45,011 bases of DNA from Desulfobacula sp. (GTDB lineage: Bacteria > Desulfobacterota > Desulfobacteria > Desulfobacterales > Desulfobacteraceae), in contig JANQML010000178.1 in NCBI GenBank assembly GCA_028280105.1, positions 1 to 45,011 of the forward strand, given 5' to 3'. The notes beneath the pieces are model-generated. The model ran no database searches, was not told where the DNA came from, and saw only the letters and a program-made list of their open reading frames with translations. The stretch's first letter is position 1. Each line of letters opens with the position of its first letter. Below are positions 1 to 8,693 of this stretch, piece after piece. Position numbers and translations under genes: made by a program.

Positions 1-25
1 CCCATCTTCTTCGTTCCCAAGGTTT
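1..25. repeat. Left copy of a 25-bp terminal direct repeat, part of a palindrome
   Basis: The first 25 bases are identical to bases 44987-45011. The left end also carries nested dyad arms: CCAAGGTT at 17-24 with AACCTTGG at 48-55, around GTAG-ATTA-CTAC at 30-41. CTTCACGCTTTT at 73-84 pairs with AAAAGCGTGAAG at 44973-44984 near the right end. All arms share one centre near base 35.5 when the ends are joined through the 25-bp overlap. I infer either a contig that closes on itself or a contig bounded by two copies of one palindromic repeat. Confidence 0.8.
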
Positions 26-165
26 TGCGGTAGATTACTACAGCGGCAACCTTGGCGCCTTGAAGCTGGAACCTTCACGCTTTTTGCAACGATGAGGTAC
101 ATAAAAGACGGTCGAAGGTGAAAATCCGGATTTAAAATCAAACCGGAAACTATTTAAACCGGGAG

Positions 166-1377
166 CTATTTAAAAAAGGCGTTCACCATCCTGATGGCGT
201 CCAGATAAAACTCAGGCAGTTTGTCTTCAATGGGAAATCCTGACAGGATGGTATCTAAACTCTTCAGCCAGTCACCCTGCTCAAAGCCGGACACGAGATG
301 GATGATTTCTTTGAATTCCATATCTTTGCCGTTCAAAGCCGCTTTGATTTTATCCGATAAAGAGATGGTTTCAAGAATTTTTTCCATGGGAAGATCCAGC
401 ATGGCATCCATGTGAGAGAAAAGCCCCAGTGTAAACAGCTCCTCGGTTGAAAAAGACGTTTTTAAACAGGTACCGCACAATTCGCACATCCGGGCCCGGA
501 TCATGGCGGAACGGACCAGTTCGTTGGGCTTATCCGCATTCAGATCCGAAACCGTAGCAATGTTGATAAACTTTTTTAATTCATCCACACCCAGATAGGT
601 GATGGCATCTTTGATCGTATTAATGGGAGTCGGCCGTTTAAAGTATGCCGAGTTGATGAACTTAAGCAGCTTAAAGGAGAGAGAGACATCTTTTCTGATC
701 AGGTCTTCCACTGCCTTTAGATTCAGTTCGGTATGGTTGATTTCACTGATCAGTTTGAGTTTCGTGATCTGGACCAAGGAGATTTCCCGCCTGGACAGGA
801 TTTCGGGTTTTGAGAAGAAATAGCCCTGAAAAAGAGAGAATCCTATCGCTTTGGCCTGTTCAAATTCATCATAGGTTTCCACCTTTTCCGCAAGAAAGGT
901 AATATCGTAGTCCTGTTTGATATTGAATACGATATCGCCAAGCGTATTCAGGGGAGTGGCAATGATATCGAATTTGATAATTGAGCAGAGATCCATCATG
1001 GGCTTGAATTTTTTATGATAGATGAAATCGTCCAGTACAATGGTGAATCCCTTTTTTTTGATTGCCTTCACGGCATCAATAACGGATCGATCCGGCTCAA
1101 TGTCCTCAAGGATCTCCACGATAATATGTTCCGGGGAGAAGAGCAGTGGGTTTTTTTGAAGGATCATTTTTTTTGTAAAATTAATAAATCCCGGTTTGTT
1201 TCCCAGGATCTCTTTGATATCAAACGAAAAAAACGTGTTGGACAAAACGGTTGAGGTGGCGATATCACCGTCAATATCCGGAAAGGTGTTTTCAAACCCT
1301 TTGCGAAACAAAATTTCATACCCGAAAATGGTTTTATCGATTTTAAACACGGGTTGGCGGGCAACAAAAACATTCAT
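166..1377 (-). CDS. EAL-HDOD (YuxH-like) signalling protein
   Basis: A 403-residue cytoplasmic protein with an N-terminal EAL-like domain (about 1-200) and a C-terminal HDOD domain (about 200-400). The EAL signature is degenerate: the stretch GYEILFRKG stands where a catalytic EAL motif would be, so phosphodiesterase activity is unlikely. Proteins of this architecture are usually signalling scaffolds or regulators rather than enzymes. The HDOD half shows the helix-rich DVSLSFKLLKFINSAYF stretch typical of the fold. The frame stays open for 79 codons upstream, but I place the start at MNVFVARQPVF because the family begins this way and a GGAG ribosome site lies just upstream. A promoter candidate at 1408-1435 suggests it is transcribed separately from the lipid operon behind it. 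Confidence 0.88.
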   Translation of the reverse strand: MNVFVARQPVFKIDKTIFGYEILFRKGFENTFPDIDGDIATSTVLSNTFFSFDIKEILGNKPGFINFTKKMILQKNPLLFSPEHIIVEILEDIEPDRSVIDAVKAIKKKGFTIVLDDFIYHKKFKPMMDLCSIIKFDIIATPLNTLGDIVFNIKQDYDITFLAEKVETYDEFEQAKAIGFSLFQGYFFSKPEILSRREISLVQITKLKLISEINHTELNLKAVEDLIRKDVSLSFKLLKFINSAYFKRPTPINTIKDAITYLGVDELKKFINIATVSDLNADKPNELVRSAMIRARMCELCGTCLKTSFSTEELFTLGLFSHMDAMLDLPMEKILETISLSDKIKAALNGKDMEFKEIIHLVSGFEQGDWLKSLDTILSGFPIEDKLPEFYLDAIRMVNAFFK

Positions 1378-1407
1378 TGGAATTCTCCGACCAAAAGTAT
1401 GTCTGTG

Positions 1408-1435
1408 AGTATAGCTGTTTTGCAGGTAAAAGCAA
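1408..1435 (-). promoter_or_regulatory. Sigma-70-like promoter for the EAL-HDOD gene
   Basis: On the minus strand, TTGCTT (1435-1430) and TATACT (1413-1408) are separated by 16 bases and sit about 31 bases before the start codon. The -10 box is close to consensus; the -35 box is weaker. Prediction from sequence only. Confidence 0.42.
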
Positions 1436-1478
1436 TAATAATAAAGGGTTGAAGTGTCAAAAGTGTGAGCAGAGCGGT

Positions 1479-2225
1479 TCATCGATCCTTCAGCCGCGGT
1501 TTGACCGGTAGCAGCATGGGGACGGCCGACTGGTAATCGCAATAGTCGCGGCCAAAGAGGCGGACCAGATCTCTTTCTTCCCACCGGGCTCCGACACAGA
1601 TCCAGACGGTCCATAAAAGATTAAAGACCAGCCGGTCCAACGTGAATACCGTAGTGCTCCAGATCAATACAAGGGTGAAAAAATACATGGGATGGCGCAC
1701 GTATTGATAAGGCCCTGCTATTTTAAGGACGGGCGGGTCTGTCCTGCTCTGTCTGCGGGGACGGATTCCCATGGGATCAAGGGAATCCAGCGAGCGGCCT
1801 GCCCATAGAAATCCGGCCAGGCAGATAAGCACCATCAGACCCTGAACCGGTTTCAACCAGACCGGCAGGCTGACAAGAACTATGTCTGAATGTTGCCGGA
1901 AAAGGACGACCAGGATCAGGGTGAGCCCTGACACAATGGCATAGACGGCAGGTTCGAAACGTTCGGGAAGATAACGGGCCGCCCGTTTTTTAAATGGACG
2001 CCTGACCATCAGGGAGTGCTGGATAAAAAAAAGGAGTGACAGTCCGGTATTTGCGACCAGGGCCGATGCCGGATCCGATGTCAGGTGGATGGAAACCCGG
2101 GGGCCCAGAATCAAAAAGCAAACAAAATAGACCAGAGATCCGCCGCCCAAAAATAAAGAGGCGTATTTTAACGGCACAGGCAGTTTAACAGGTTGGGAAT
2201 TATCGGTACTCATGCCGTCAATCAT
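1479..2225 (-). CDS. Membrane methyltransferase of the ICMT/NnrU/MddA type
   Basis: A 248-residue membrane protein with about six hydrophobic segments. The C-terminal half carries the hallmark of isoprenylcysteine/phospholipid methyltransferase-fold enzymes: GPYQYVRHPMYF (171-182), then an acidic EERDL (216-220) and a GRDYCDY stretch, which form the S-adenosylmethionine pocket. The N-terminal QHSLMVR (69-75) resembles NnrU and MddA (methanethiol S-methyltransferase) proteins. It ends the operon that starts with phosphatidylserine decarboxylase, so a phospholipid (ethanolamine N-methylation) or thiol substrate is possible; the sequence alone does not decide. Starts at M1 (2225) or M5 (2213) are both possible, and neither has a strong ribosome site. 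The gap to the previous gene is 12 bases. Confidence 0.8.
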   Translation of the reverse strand: MIDGMSTDNSQPVKLPVPLKYASLFLGGGSLVYFVCFLILGPRVSIHLTSDPASALVANTGLSLLFFIQHSLMVRRPFKKRAARYLPERFEPAVYAIVSGLTLILVVLFRQHSDIVLVSLPVWLKPVQGLMVLICLAGFLWAGRSLDSLDPMGIRPRRQSRTDPPVLKIAGPYQYVRHPMYFFTLVLIWSTTVFTLDRLVFNLLWTVWICVGARWEERDLVRLFGRDYCDYQSAVPMLLPVKPRLKDR

Positions 2226-2237
2226 GACGGAATCTGA

Positions 2238-2657
2238 TTATTTTGTAAAGGAGGAGGCCGTATTCTGTCTGTACTGGATTGCCGCCTGTTTGATGATGTG
2301 CACCAGGGGAAAGATCAAAAGAAAGAAAAGGATGATCCAGGCCTGTTTGGGAAAGGACCGGCCGCCGGCCCATGCAGCATACAGATAGGGGGCGGTGCTG
2401 GCAAAAAATGTAAATATCCCCCACTTGAAAATAAATTTCAGCTCCTGTCTCTTATCCGTTAATGTCCGGATCAGGCGGGTCCATCCGTTCACGTATGCCG
2501 GTACGGTTCCCATATCAATAATGAAAAATATCCACGGGTGGATACCGTATTTAACAAGAACCGGGTAAAGGGCAATGAACCGCATAATATCCCAGAGCCA
2601 GATACAGATAATCGCCCTTTTTCTGGTTTCCCGGTTGGTAATCAGATCCAGGTTCAT
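2238..2657 (-). CDS. Small membrane protein of unknown function
   Basis: A 139-residue protein with about four hydrophobic segments (roughly 15-35, 41-58, 76-98 and 105-125) and a basic N terminus. I do not recognise the family. Its ATG overlaps the TGA of the upstream Lgt-like gene in an ATGA arrangement, so the two are translationally coupled. It is followed 12 bases later by the membrane methyltransferase. Its position inside a lipid-enzyme operon suggests a role in membrane lipid or lipoprotein modification, as an accessory subunit or transporter, but this is inference from context only. Confidence 0.75.
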   Translation of the reverse strand: MNLDLITNRETRKRAIICIWLWDIMRFIALYPVLVKYGIHPWIFFIIDMGTVPAYVNGWTRLIRTLTDKRQELKFIFKWGIFTFFASTAPYLYAAWAGGRSFPKQAWIILFFLLIFPLVHIIKQAAIQYRQNTASSFTK

Positions 2658-3703
2658 ATTTTATCCTCAATGACATGCAGGGAAATACGGCTGCCCGTAA
2701 CCGCACTTCTGCCGGTGTACAAAAAGGTAATTATCCATATGAGCTGCAGAAAAAGGATTATCCAGGGGTTCCAGACCATTGACAGGCCGACTGACAATTG
2801 AGGGGTTTGGGCTATCTGAGGAAAGAAAAGAGTCGCACCGGTAAGATAGGGAATGGTCAGCAACGACATCACCTGATAGGGGGTGATGGCCAGTCTGCCC
2901 CTGAAATCCGCTCTTAAAAATTCAGATAAAAACCGCCATACCTGGGTCACAATGATGGTTTCCAGCAATGCCGCGGAAAAATAATGATTTAAAAAGAGCC
3001 AGGTCCCGAAAACCGCACTGACCGAATAGATAACAGCGGTGATGATCTGGATGGGGATGACCGGCTGACCGTCCAGGTCATCTGCATAGGCGATTTTTTT
3101 GGTTTTCCCGTTAAAGACCAGGTTGAATCTTGAAAACAGATGCCGGACCCGGGGACTGCAGGCGGCCAGCGGCTTGCCGTAACAGCAACCGAAACTGACA
3201 CATGCCAGGCGCCCCAGTCCTTCGCCGTAAGCATATGCAATACTGATGGCGGATAAAAATACAATGACGGAAATTTCAAATCCCTCTATTTTTCCAAGCG
3301 TGTGATTGACGGCCAATACGATCCATGGTGCGGCAAGGGCTCCGGCAAATACGGCCCCGCCCACGGTCAGGGTATTGGTTTTCTTTTCCACGATGCGGGC
3401 AATCAGCTTGGCTGACGGCATACAGATCATCAGCAAGGAGACCGTCAGAGCCACCAGACCGGTCATGGGGATGCCCATGGACCCACTCAGGATCAAAAAG
3501 ATGAACACGGCAAAAGTATAGGCATTGGCACATAAAAAACCGTAATAGGTCAGGTTCAGGCCGTTCCAGGCGCCCTGCCCGTTTTTTTTCCGGGGCAGAA
3601 CCGCCAAAATCTGCCAGTTCTCTTTGGGGAGGGTCTTGAATCCCCAGGCAATGCTGGTGAGAATGAAGAGCACAATCACGCCGATAAAAAAAAGAGTATC
3701 CAT
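2654..3703 (-). CDS. Lgt-like membrane enzyme (prolipoprotein diacylglyceryl transferase family)
   Basis: A 349-residue polytopic membrane protein related to Lgt, which moves diacylglycerol from phosphatidylglycerol to lipoprotein cysteines. Lgt-like features are EGLGRLACVSFGCCYGKP (161-178), in the place of the usual GRxGNFxNxExxG signature, and RFLSEFLRADFRG (257-269), which resembles the C-terminal arginine-containing motif. The Asn and Glu of the classical signature are replaced by a Cys-rich sequence, so this is a divergent subfamily and its acceptor may not be a prolipoprotein. Its start overlaps the phosphatidylserine decarboxylase stop (TAATG), and its end overlaps the next gene (ATGA). 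Coupling to a phospholipid enzyme supports a lipid substrate. Confidence 0.75.
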   Translation of the reverse strand: MDTLFFIGVIVLFILTSIAWGFKTLPKENWQILAVLPRKKNGQGAWNGLNLTYYGFLCANAYTFAVFIFLILSGSMGIPMTGLVALTVSLLMICMPSAKLIARIVEKKTNTLTVGGAVFAGALAAPWIVLAVNHTLGKIEGFEISVIVFLSAISIAYAYGEGLGRLACVSFGCCYGKPLAACSPRVRHLFSRFNLVFNGKTKKIAYADDLDGQPVIPIQIITAVIYSVSAVFGTWLFLNHYFSAALLETIIVTQVWRFLSEFLRADFRGRLAITPYQVMSLLTIPYLTGATLFFPQIAQTPQLSVGLSMVWNPWIILFLQLIWIITFLYTGRSAVTGSRISLHVIEDKI

Positions 3704-4710
3704 TATAATCCCTTTCCGATGATTTCCCCGACGCTGACTTCGGTTTCCACCAGGGGGGTTCCGAACCCTTCTGAAAACCGGCTTTGGACATCGGTTCGTT
3801 TGCTGTTTTGTATAAGGTCGGTTGACAGGGCGATCCTGTTTTTTTCAAAAATAAGAACCGTGGTTGAACTGCCGGGTCGAAACAGGCTTTTGGGCTGACC
3901 GATCTTAATAAATAATCCTTTTTCAACCGGTTGCGGGTCGTTGTATTTTCGATCACTATAGCACTGGACAATCCGTCCGATCATCATGGCAACAATCTCA
4001 ATCATGGCAACGAGACCGACACGGGATCCGTTCTCCACATCCGTATCAATGACGGTGACCATCCGCCTGTTTTTGGAACAGGGGGTCATGGATTTTACAA
4101 TGGCCCCCGGGTTGCATGAGTGGAACACACCGTTGATCTCATATATATCCGCAACCCTTCCCGATACCGGGGCGTGGTTGTAATGATATTTATCCGGTGT
4201 CAGCCGGAATATCGCAAAATCGCCCCTGTCAAATCTATGGAGCCACCGGGTCTTATCCCGGCCGATTAGTTCAATGAAATTAAAAAACTTTTCTTTGATA
4301 AACAGGCTTTTCTGACGGCAAAAAGAGCCGGGCAGCATTCTGGAATCTGCCGGAGAGACAACAGCGTCCGGATGATCCGGCAGGGGGCGGTATTTCCAGT
4401 ATTTTATTTTCCGTTCAAAGATCTTCCGGTATGAATCAAATCCGTCTATGGGGTCGAGCAACTCATCCCGGCGAATATGGAGCCGGTCAAAGAGGTGGGA
4501 GGGAATCTCTTTCTTGTTTACCCGGGGTAAATCAAATTTCATAAATCCCATCATTGCCGACGCCCGTTTAGAAAGCAGCAGGTTATATGCAAAGGGCGCA
4601 TTTTCTCGGATGGTGGAGTAGAGCGCCCGGATGGTCCGGTCAAAGTAAAGGCTCTCTGTTGCCACCCGGTTGGTGGGCCTTTCAACGTATTGATGGATAT
4701 CGGATTTCAT
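3703..4710 (-). CDS. psd: Phosphatidylserine decarboxylase proenzyme
   Basis: Converts phosphatidylserine to phosphatidylethanolamine at the inner membrane. The 335-residue protein has the family landmarks: VSPADSR (118-124), the histidine region YHYNHAPVSG (175-184), and near the C terminus a GSS sequence (280-282) in the place of the usual GST. There self-cleavage between Gly and Ser generates the pyruvoyl cofactor and the alpha and beta chains. The N-terminal extension of about 100 residues is longer than in the short bacterial form. ATG at 4710 has an AGAAGATAGG sequence upstream. It is the first of four tightly linked minus-strand genes (psd, Lgt-like, small membrane protein, methyltransferase) and lies 73 bases after the 802-residue protein. 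Confidence 0.9.
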   Translation of the reverse strand: MKSDIHQYVERPTNRVATESLYFDRTIRALYSTIRENAPFAYNLLLSKRASAMMGFMKFDLPRVNKKEIPSHLFDRLHIRRDELLDPIDGFDSYRKIFERKIKYWKYRPLPDHPDAVVSPADSRMLPGSFCRQKSLFIKEKFFNFIELIGRDKTRWLHRFDRGDFAIFRLTPDKYHYNHAPVSGRVADIYEINGVFHSCNPGAIVKSMTPCSKNRRMVTVIDTDVENGSRVGLVAMIEIVAMMIGRIVQCYSDRKYNDPQPVEKGLFIKIGQPKSLFRPGSSTTVLIFEKNRIALSTDLIQNSKRTDVQSRFSEGFGTPLVETEVSVGEIIGKGL

Positions 4711-4783
4711 CGGCCTATCTTCTGACTAAAAATTGTTATTTTAATGAATGAGATGCACCATGGTTGTATCGTTTGCTTTTGGC

Positions 4784-7192
4784 TCATTTATCGGCAAAGG
4801 CTTTCTTTTTTTTGCGGACATATAAAATGATCAGGTAAATCAGCTTTTTCAAATCACTCTGTTCCAGCCGGTCCTCTGTAAAACGGGTGCGGGCCGTCTT
4901 TAAGAACCGGGTAAGGTCCATATCTTTAAGAACAGCGTGAAGCGCCTGGTTGTATGAAGAATCCCGATAACCGGCCCACAGTTCCAGCGTTTTGAATTCG
5001 GTTTCAAGTTCGGTAAATCCTTCCCGGATCTGCCGGTCTCTCAGATCCTGAATATAAAATTGCTCGGCCCTTTTATTGAACACCTCACCATTGAGTTTCA
5101 TGGCATCTTTTTTATCGCTTCCGGCCAGGATACCGGCGGTCAGTTTACCGGCAGTGGATTTGTCTTTGGGTGAGCAGATCCTGGATTCAAGGTCTGTCAG
5201 CAATCCCTGCAATCTTAAACTCTGGATCAGATCCCGGCCGTCGTCTCTGATCATCTCAATGAGGGCTGCTTTATAATCGATCATCCGGATCCTCGTATAT
5301 CCGGCATACCGTCTGCTGAACCGGGTTCGCTTCACCCGGCGCAGGATTTGCCTTAAAAACAGGTTCTCTGTTTTTGTTTTAACAAAAAAGGTGGGAAGAT
5401 CGATGGCACCGGCGAAAAAGATCTGCCGGCGTTCGCTTTCAATGTCGGGTGTATCCGGGATCATGGCATGGGCCACTTTTCCGGACAGGATATATTGATA
5501 GGCCAGGGCGGTGATCAGGTTCTGGAGATCTGTGGCATACCGCATGTCGAACATGATCCGCTCGAAAATGCTGAAATACCGGTGTTCAAATCCGCTGTAT
5601 CCCATCTGGGACGTTTCCCTGAGCCTCACCAGCTGGTAAAGCGGCATTCGTGAATCAAAGATACCCATTTGGGAAAGGTCGTGTTTAAGGCGGTCTCCAT
5701 TTCCGATTTGTCCGTTAAGGGCCGGGCTTTCATCCGTGCTCATCAGGGAGACAAAATAATCCACCAGCCGGTAGTCGGGCAGAAAATCACCTTTGAGACC
5801 GAATATCCGGCTTAAAAACCGATCGACCAGTACCGGGCCGAACGGTGTAATCGGATTTCCCAGGATACTGATTTTCGCCTTTCGTTTCCACCGCCGCCAG
5901 ATCATTCTCAAATGGGTATAGTCAATTTCGTGGGGCAAAAATCCCAGCACGGTTTCCGGATGGAAATCCTTAAAATCCAGCCGGTAGGGGGATGCACTGT
6001 AAATACCGGGAAAAAGGCATAAAAAATGCTCGGTTATTTTAATCGCCAGGTCCCCGATATACTTTTCGTGGGCCGGGGTAAATCCGGATGCCTTGTCTTT
6101 GAGCAGCCGGCCCAGCTTTGCGCTCCCGATGCTGATATGGGTGCCGTTATTGGCAAGGCTGATATTCGAGTTGTTGGGCAGGACCACGAGATTGGATGTG
6201 ATAATCCCGGCTTCCTTGAGTTTTGAGATACCGTTGATCTGGCTCCTTGAAAGCACCTTGTGGCACAACTTCATATAGTCATGTTTTTCCTCACCCCTGC
6301 TCCAGCCGGACAGACAGGGGCTCATGAAGAGATGCCGGTAAAATTCGTCTGAAATACAATTGTTCAACTGTTTCTGCATAAAGGGCGGGGAGGCGGAAAA
6401 ATAGACCCTTACCTGCTGACCATGGTCCTTAAGTTTGAACTGGTGTTCTGCATAGGCGATGATCAGCTGGGTCAGCAGAAAACGGATCAGGGTTTCCCGG
6501 GCAGCCTCTTTGCCGGCGCTTTCCGAAGAAGAGACCGATTTGACCGGGTAGAATGAAAAAATTTCAGGGGAGGTATTATCGTTTGAAAAATGGGCCATCA
6601 TCTCTTCCCCCGTGATCCGGATAAACGGGTGAAGACTGGCGTCCCTGTCCAGAACATCGGCAAGGGCGAGTTTCAGAAGATAGCTGACCGGGATGCGAAG
6701 AAAGGACTGGCCGTCTTTTTCAAATGTAAACCGGTGGGCATCGGACCGGGGCGTTGATCCGGGAACGGCTTTATCCGATTGAAGATCGGATCTAAATATA
6801 TGGTTGGCGTATTTTGATAATGCGTTTTGGGGAAACCGGACCCAGCTGTTTTCCCAGACCTTGCTCTCTTTTTCTTCCAGGTACCGCTCAAGCCCGATAA
6901 CGGTTTTTTTAGACATGTCCCCGGATGCCGATCGTCTTAAAATATTTTTGTAATAATTGGATTCTTCAATGGTAACGGCCAGGTCCAGGTTCTCCTTTTT
7001 TCCGATGACCACGGCCTGAAATTCATTTTCCACACCAACGGATGTATCCCGTTCTGAAAACGGCAGATGCTGTGCCAGGTCTTCCGGATCGGTTCCCGGT
7101 ATTTCCAAAAGGTGGAGCAGATGATCGGGATCCGCAGCAGTGGCGCTGTCTCCTTTTGCAGTATGACTGGATATGAATCTGGAAACTCTCAC
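4784..7192 (-). CDS. Large conserved-looking protein of unknown function
   Basis: An 802-residue protein that I cannot assign. It appears soluble: no signal peptide and no clear membrane segments. The N terminus has GVENEFQ (53-59), which resembles the GVExEF start of glutamate-cysteine-ligase-type (GCS2/YbdK) carboxylate-amine ligases, but I see no other ligase landmark and treat this as a hint only. The middle contains LRIPVSYLLKLALADVLD and a polar patch NNSNISLANNGTH. The C-terminal third is rich in charged helices and ends in a very basic YVRKKKKAF tail. A GTG at 7192 is the apparent start; the next methionine (about 93) would remove the GVENEFQ motif. It lies between traB and psd on the same strand, with gaps of 99 and 73 bases, and may belong to their transcript. 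Confidence 0.75.
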   Translation of the reverse strand: MRVSRFISSHTAKGDSATAADPDHLLHLLEIPGTDPEDLAQHLPFSERDTSVGVENEFQAVVIGKKENLDLAVTIEESNYYKNILRRSASGDMSKKTVIGLERYLEEKESKVWENSWVRFPQNALSKYANHIFRSDLQSDKAVPGSTPRSDAHRFTFEKDGQSFLRIPVSYLLKLALADVLDRDASLHPFIRITGEEMMAHFSNDNTSPEIFSFYPVKSVSSSESAGKEAARETLIRFLLTQLIIAYAEHQFKLKDHGQQVRVYFSASPPFMQKQLNNCISDEFYRHLFMSPCLSGWSRGEEKHDYMKLCHKVLSRSQINGISKLKEAGIITSNLVVLPNNSNISLANNGTHISIGSAKLGRLLKDKASGFTPAHEKYIGDLAIKITEHFLCLFPGIYSASPYRLDFKDFHPETVLGFLPHEIDYTHLRMIWRRWKRKAKISILGNPITPFGPVLVDRFLSRIFGLKGDFLPDYRLVDYFVSLMSTDESPALNGQIGNGDRLKHDLSQMGIFDSRMPLYQLVRLRETSQMGYSGFEHRYFSIFERIMFDMRYATDLQNLITALAYQYILSGKVAHAMIPDTPDIESERRQIFFAGAIDLPTFFVKTKTENLFLRQILRRVKRTRFSRRYAGYTRIRMIDYKAALIEMIRDDGRDLIQSLRLQGLLTDLESRICSPKDKSTAGKLTAGILAGSDKKDAMKLNGEVFNKRAEQFYIQDLRDRQIREGFTELETEFKTLELWAGYRDSSYNQALHAVLKDMDLTRFLKTARTRFTEDRLEQSDLKKLIYLIILYVRKKKKAFADK

Positions 7193-7291
7193 AAGAGACC
7201 CCGTTTTTTGATTGATCCTGTAACGTGGGCCTGATTATGCCGGACAGATGTTGGGGATCTGTTATGGTGGTGCTAAAATTAAGTTTGGACC

Positions 7292-8500
7292 TTATCCGAA
7301 CAGTTTGATGATCAGGGGCAGGGCCGTCATGGTGCCGAGAGTGGAGCCAAGGTTGGTAAAAATGACCACCAGAAGGATCCGGGTCACATTGTTCCGCCAG
7401 AAGCCTTTGACAGATACGATGTCCGCAGGGATCGATTCCAGATCCCGGACCTTGGGTTTTCTTGAAAACGCCTCCACAAGCCCGGATACCCACCCGGCGG
7501 CAATCATGGGATTGAGTGAGGTCAGGGGGGCTGCCAGAACCGCCGAGACAATGGTGAACGGATGGGCAAGTGCCAGAACCGCCCCGAATCCGGCAAAAAT
7601 ACCGTTGGCAGCCACCCAGATCCAGATCATATCCGTACCGGTGTTTTTTCCTTCCATGATAAAACCGGTGGCAAATACGATCAGGATAGCCAGGGGAAGT
7701 CCCCATTTCAGAATCTTGCCCAATTGTCCGGACGGCGGTATCCGGTCCAGCTCATCCAGATCTATGGGGTCGTCACTTGCCAGGTACCGTCTGATCCCGG
7801 GGGCATGGGCCGCTCCCACAACAGCCACTATTTTTTGGCCCGGCGCGGTTCGTATCTTTTCGGCCAGGTAGCGGTCGCGTTCGTCGATCAGGGCCCGCTC
7901 GATGACCGGGTGGCTTTTTTTCACATCCTTTAACAGGGTTTGGAGGATGTCCTCCTGTTTCATCTTTTCAATGTCTTCTTCTTCGATCTCGTCGGAGGCG
8001 CCAAAGGAAAAGACCAGGGAGACCATCAGCTTGAGTTTCTCCCACAATCCCATGGTCCGCCAGACACGGTTCAAGGTTATCTGGATCTCCCTGTCGGACG
8101 GGATGATATGGGCCTGGATTTTTTCAGCCGCCTGGATGGCATTGATCATCTCCTGTCCCGGTTTGATCCCGAATTTATCCGCCATTTTTTTCTGAAAAGA
8201 GGCCAAAAGAAGATTGACAAACAGGAGCAGGGCTTTTTTCTCTTTTATAACTTTAACAATATCCATGTTTCGCCACCGGCCCGTATCCTTCAACGCGGTC
8301 AGCCGGGTGCGGCACAACTCCACGCAGACCGTATCCGGTTCTTCCTCCCGAATGGTCTTTTCAACCAGGTCGGCACTCTGTCTGGATACGTGGGCCGTAC
8401 CGATCAGCAGCAGCTGTTTTCCATTGACCGTTAAATGATCAATCATTTTGTCCGAGCCGCTCTGCTCATCTTCAACATTCTCAACCCTGGCGTTTTCCAT
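7292..8500 (-). CDS. TraB/PrgY-family membrane protein
   Basis: A 402-residue protein of the TraB (PrgY, GumN-related) family. Family marks are GTAHVS (34-39), the acidic VELCRTR (60-66), DERDRYLAEKI near 207-217 and VVGAAHAPGI further on, which together form the metallopeptidase-like pocket proposed for this superfamily. The C-terminal third has about four hydrophobic segments, so the catalytic half is probably anchored at the inner membrane. Bacterial PrgY inactivates a peptide pheromone; in deltaproteobacteria the function is not known. ATG at 8500 follows an AAGG-type site; M19 is an alternative start. It heads the minus-strand series leading to the phospholipid genes. Confidence 0.87.
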   Translation of the reverse strand: MENARVENVEDEQSGSDKMIDHLTVNGKQLLLIGTAHVSRQSADLVEKTIREEEPDTVCVELCRTRLTALKDTGRWRNMDIVKVIKEKKALLLFVNLLLASFQKKMADKFGIKPGQEMINAIQAAEKIQAHIIPSDREIQITLNRVWRTMGLWEKLKLMVSLVFSFGASDEIEEEDIEKMKQEDILQTLLKDVKKSHPVIERALIDERDRYLAEKIRTAPGQKIVAVVGAAHAPGIRRYLASDDPIDLDELDRIPPSGQLGKILKWGLPLAILIVFATGFIMEGKNTGTDMIWIWVAANGIFAGFGAVLALAHPFTIVSAVLAAPLTSLNPMIAAGWVSGLVEAFSRKPKVRDLESIPADIVSVKGFWRNNVTRILLVVIFTNLGSTLGTMTALPLIIKLFG

Positions 8501-8563
8501 GGCGTATTCAACCTTTTTTAATCCTGATACTGCGATTATGTCCGCTCTATTTTTTTAATTCCC

Positions 8564-8585
8564 GATCCGGTGTCTCCACCGGATC
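8564..8585. promoter_or_regulatory. Perfect 9-bp hairpin between divergent genes
   Basis: GATCCGGTG (8564-8572), a TCTC loop and CACCGGATC (8577-8585) form a perfect stem in the gap between traB (minus) and the small plus-strand gene. Read on the minus strand the loop is GAGA, a GNRA tetraloop. No U-tract follows on either strand, so this is more likely a 5' leader structure or an operator than a terminator. Confidence 0.5.
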
Positions 8586-8693
8586 AAGGGCGTGTCCGGT
8601 TCCGGTCCGTATTATATACATTAAATATTTGATGGCAACACAAAATAATCCAAAATCTTGACCTGCCAATTCAGTTCTGGTATTCAGTTTTTT

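Noticed and set aside
3276..3971. Long open minus-strand frame (231 codons) across the psd/Lgt-like junction
   Set aside because: It overlaps two genes with clear family signatures in another frame, and its predicted protein is low-complexity and Cys/His/Arg-rich in a way typical of shadow frames.
8658..8693. TTG start for the 60-residue protein
   Set aside because: It adds 12 residues with no ribosome site; the ATG at 8694 gives a more natural N terminus, although the choice is not certain.
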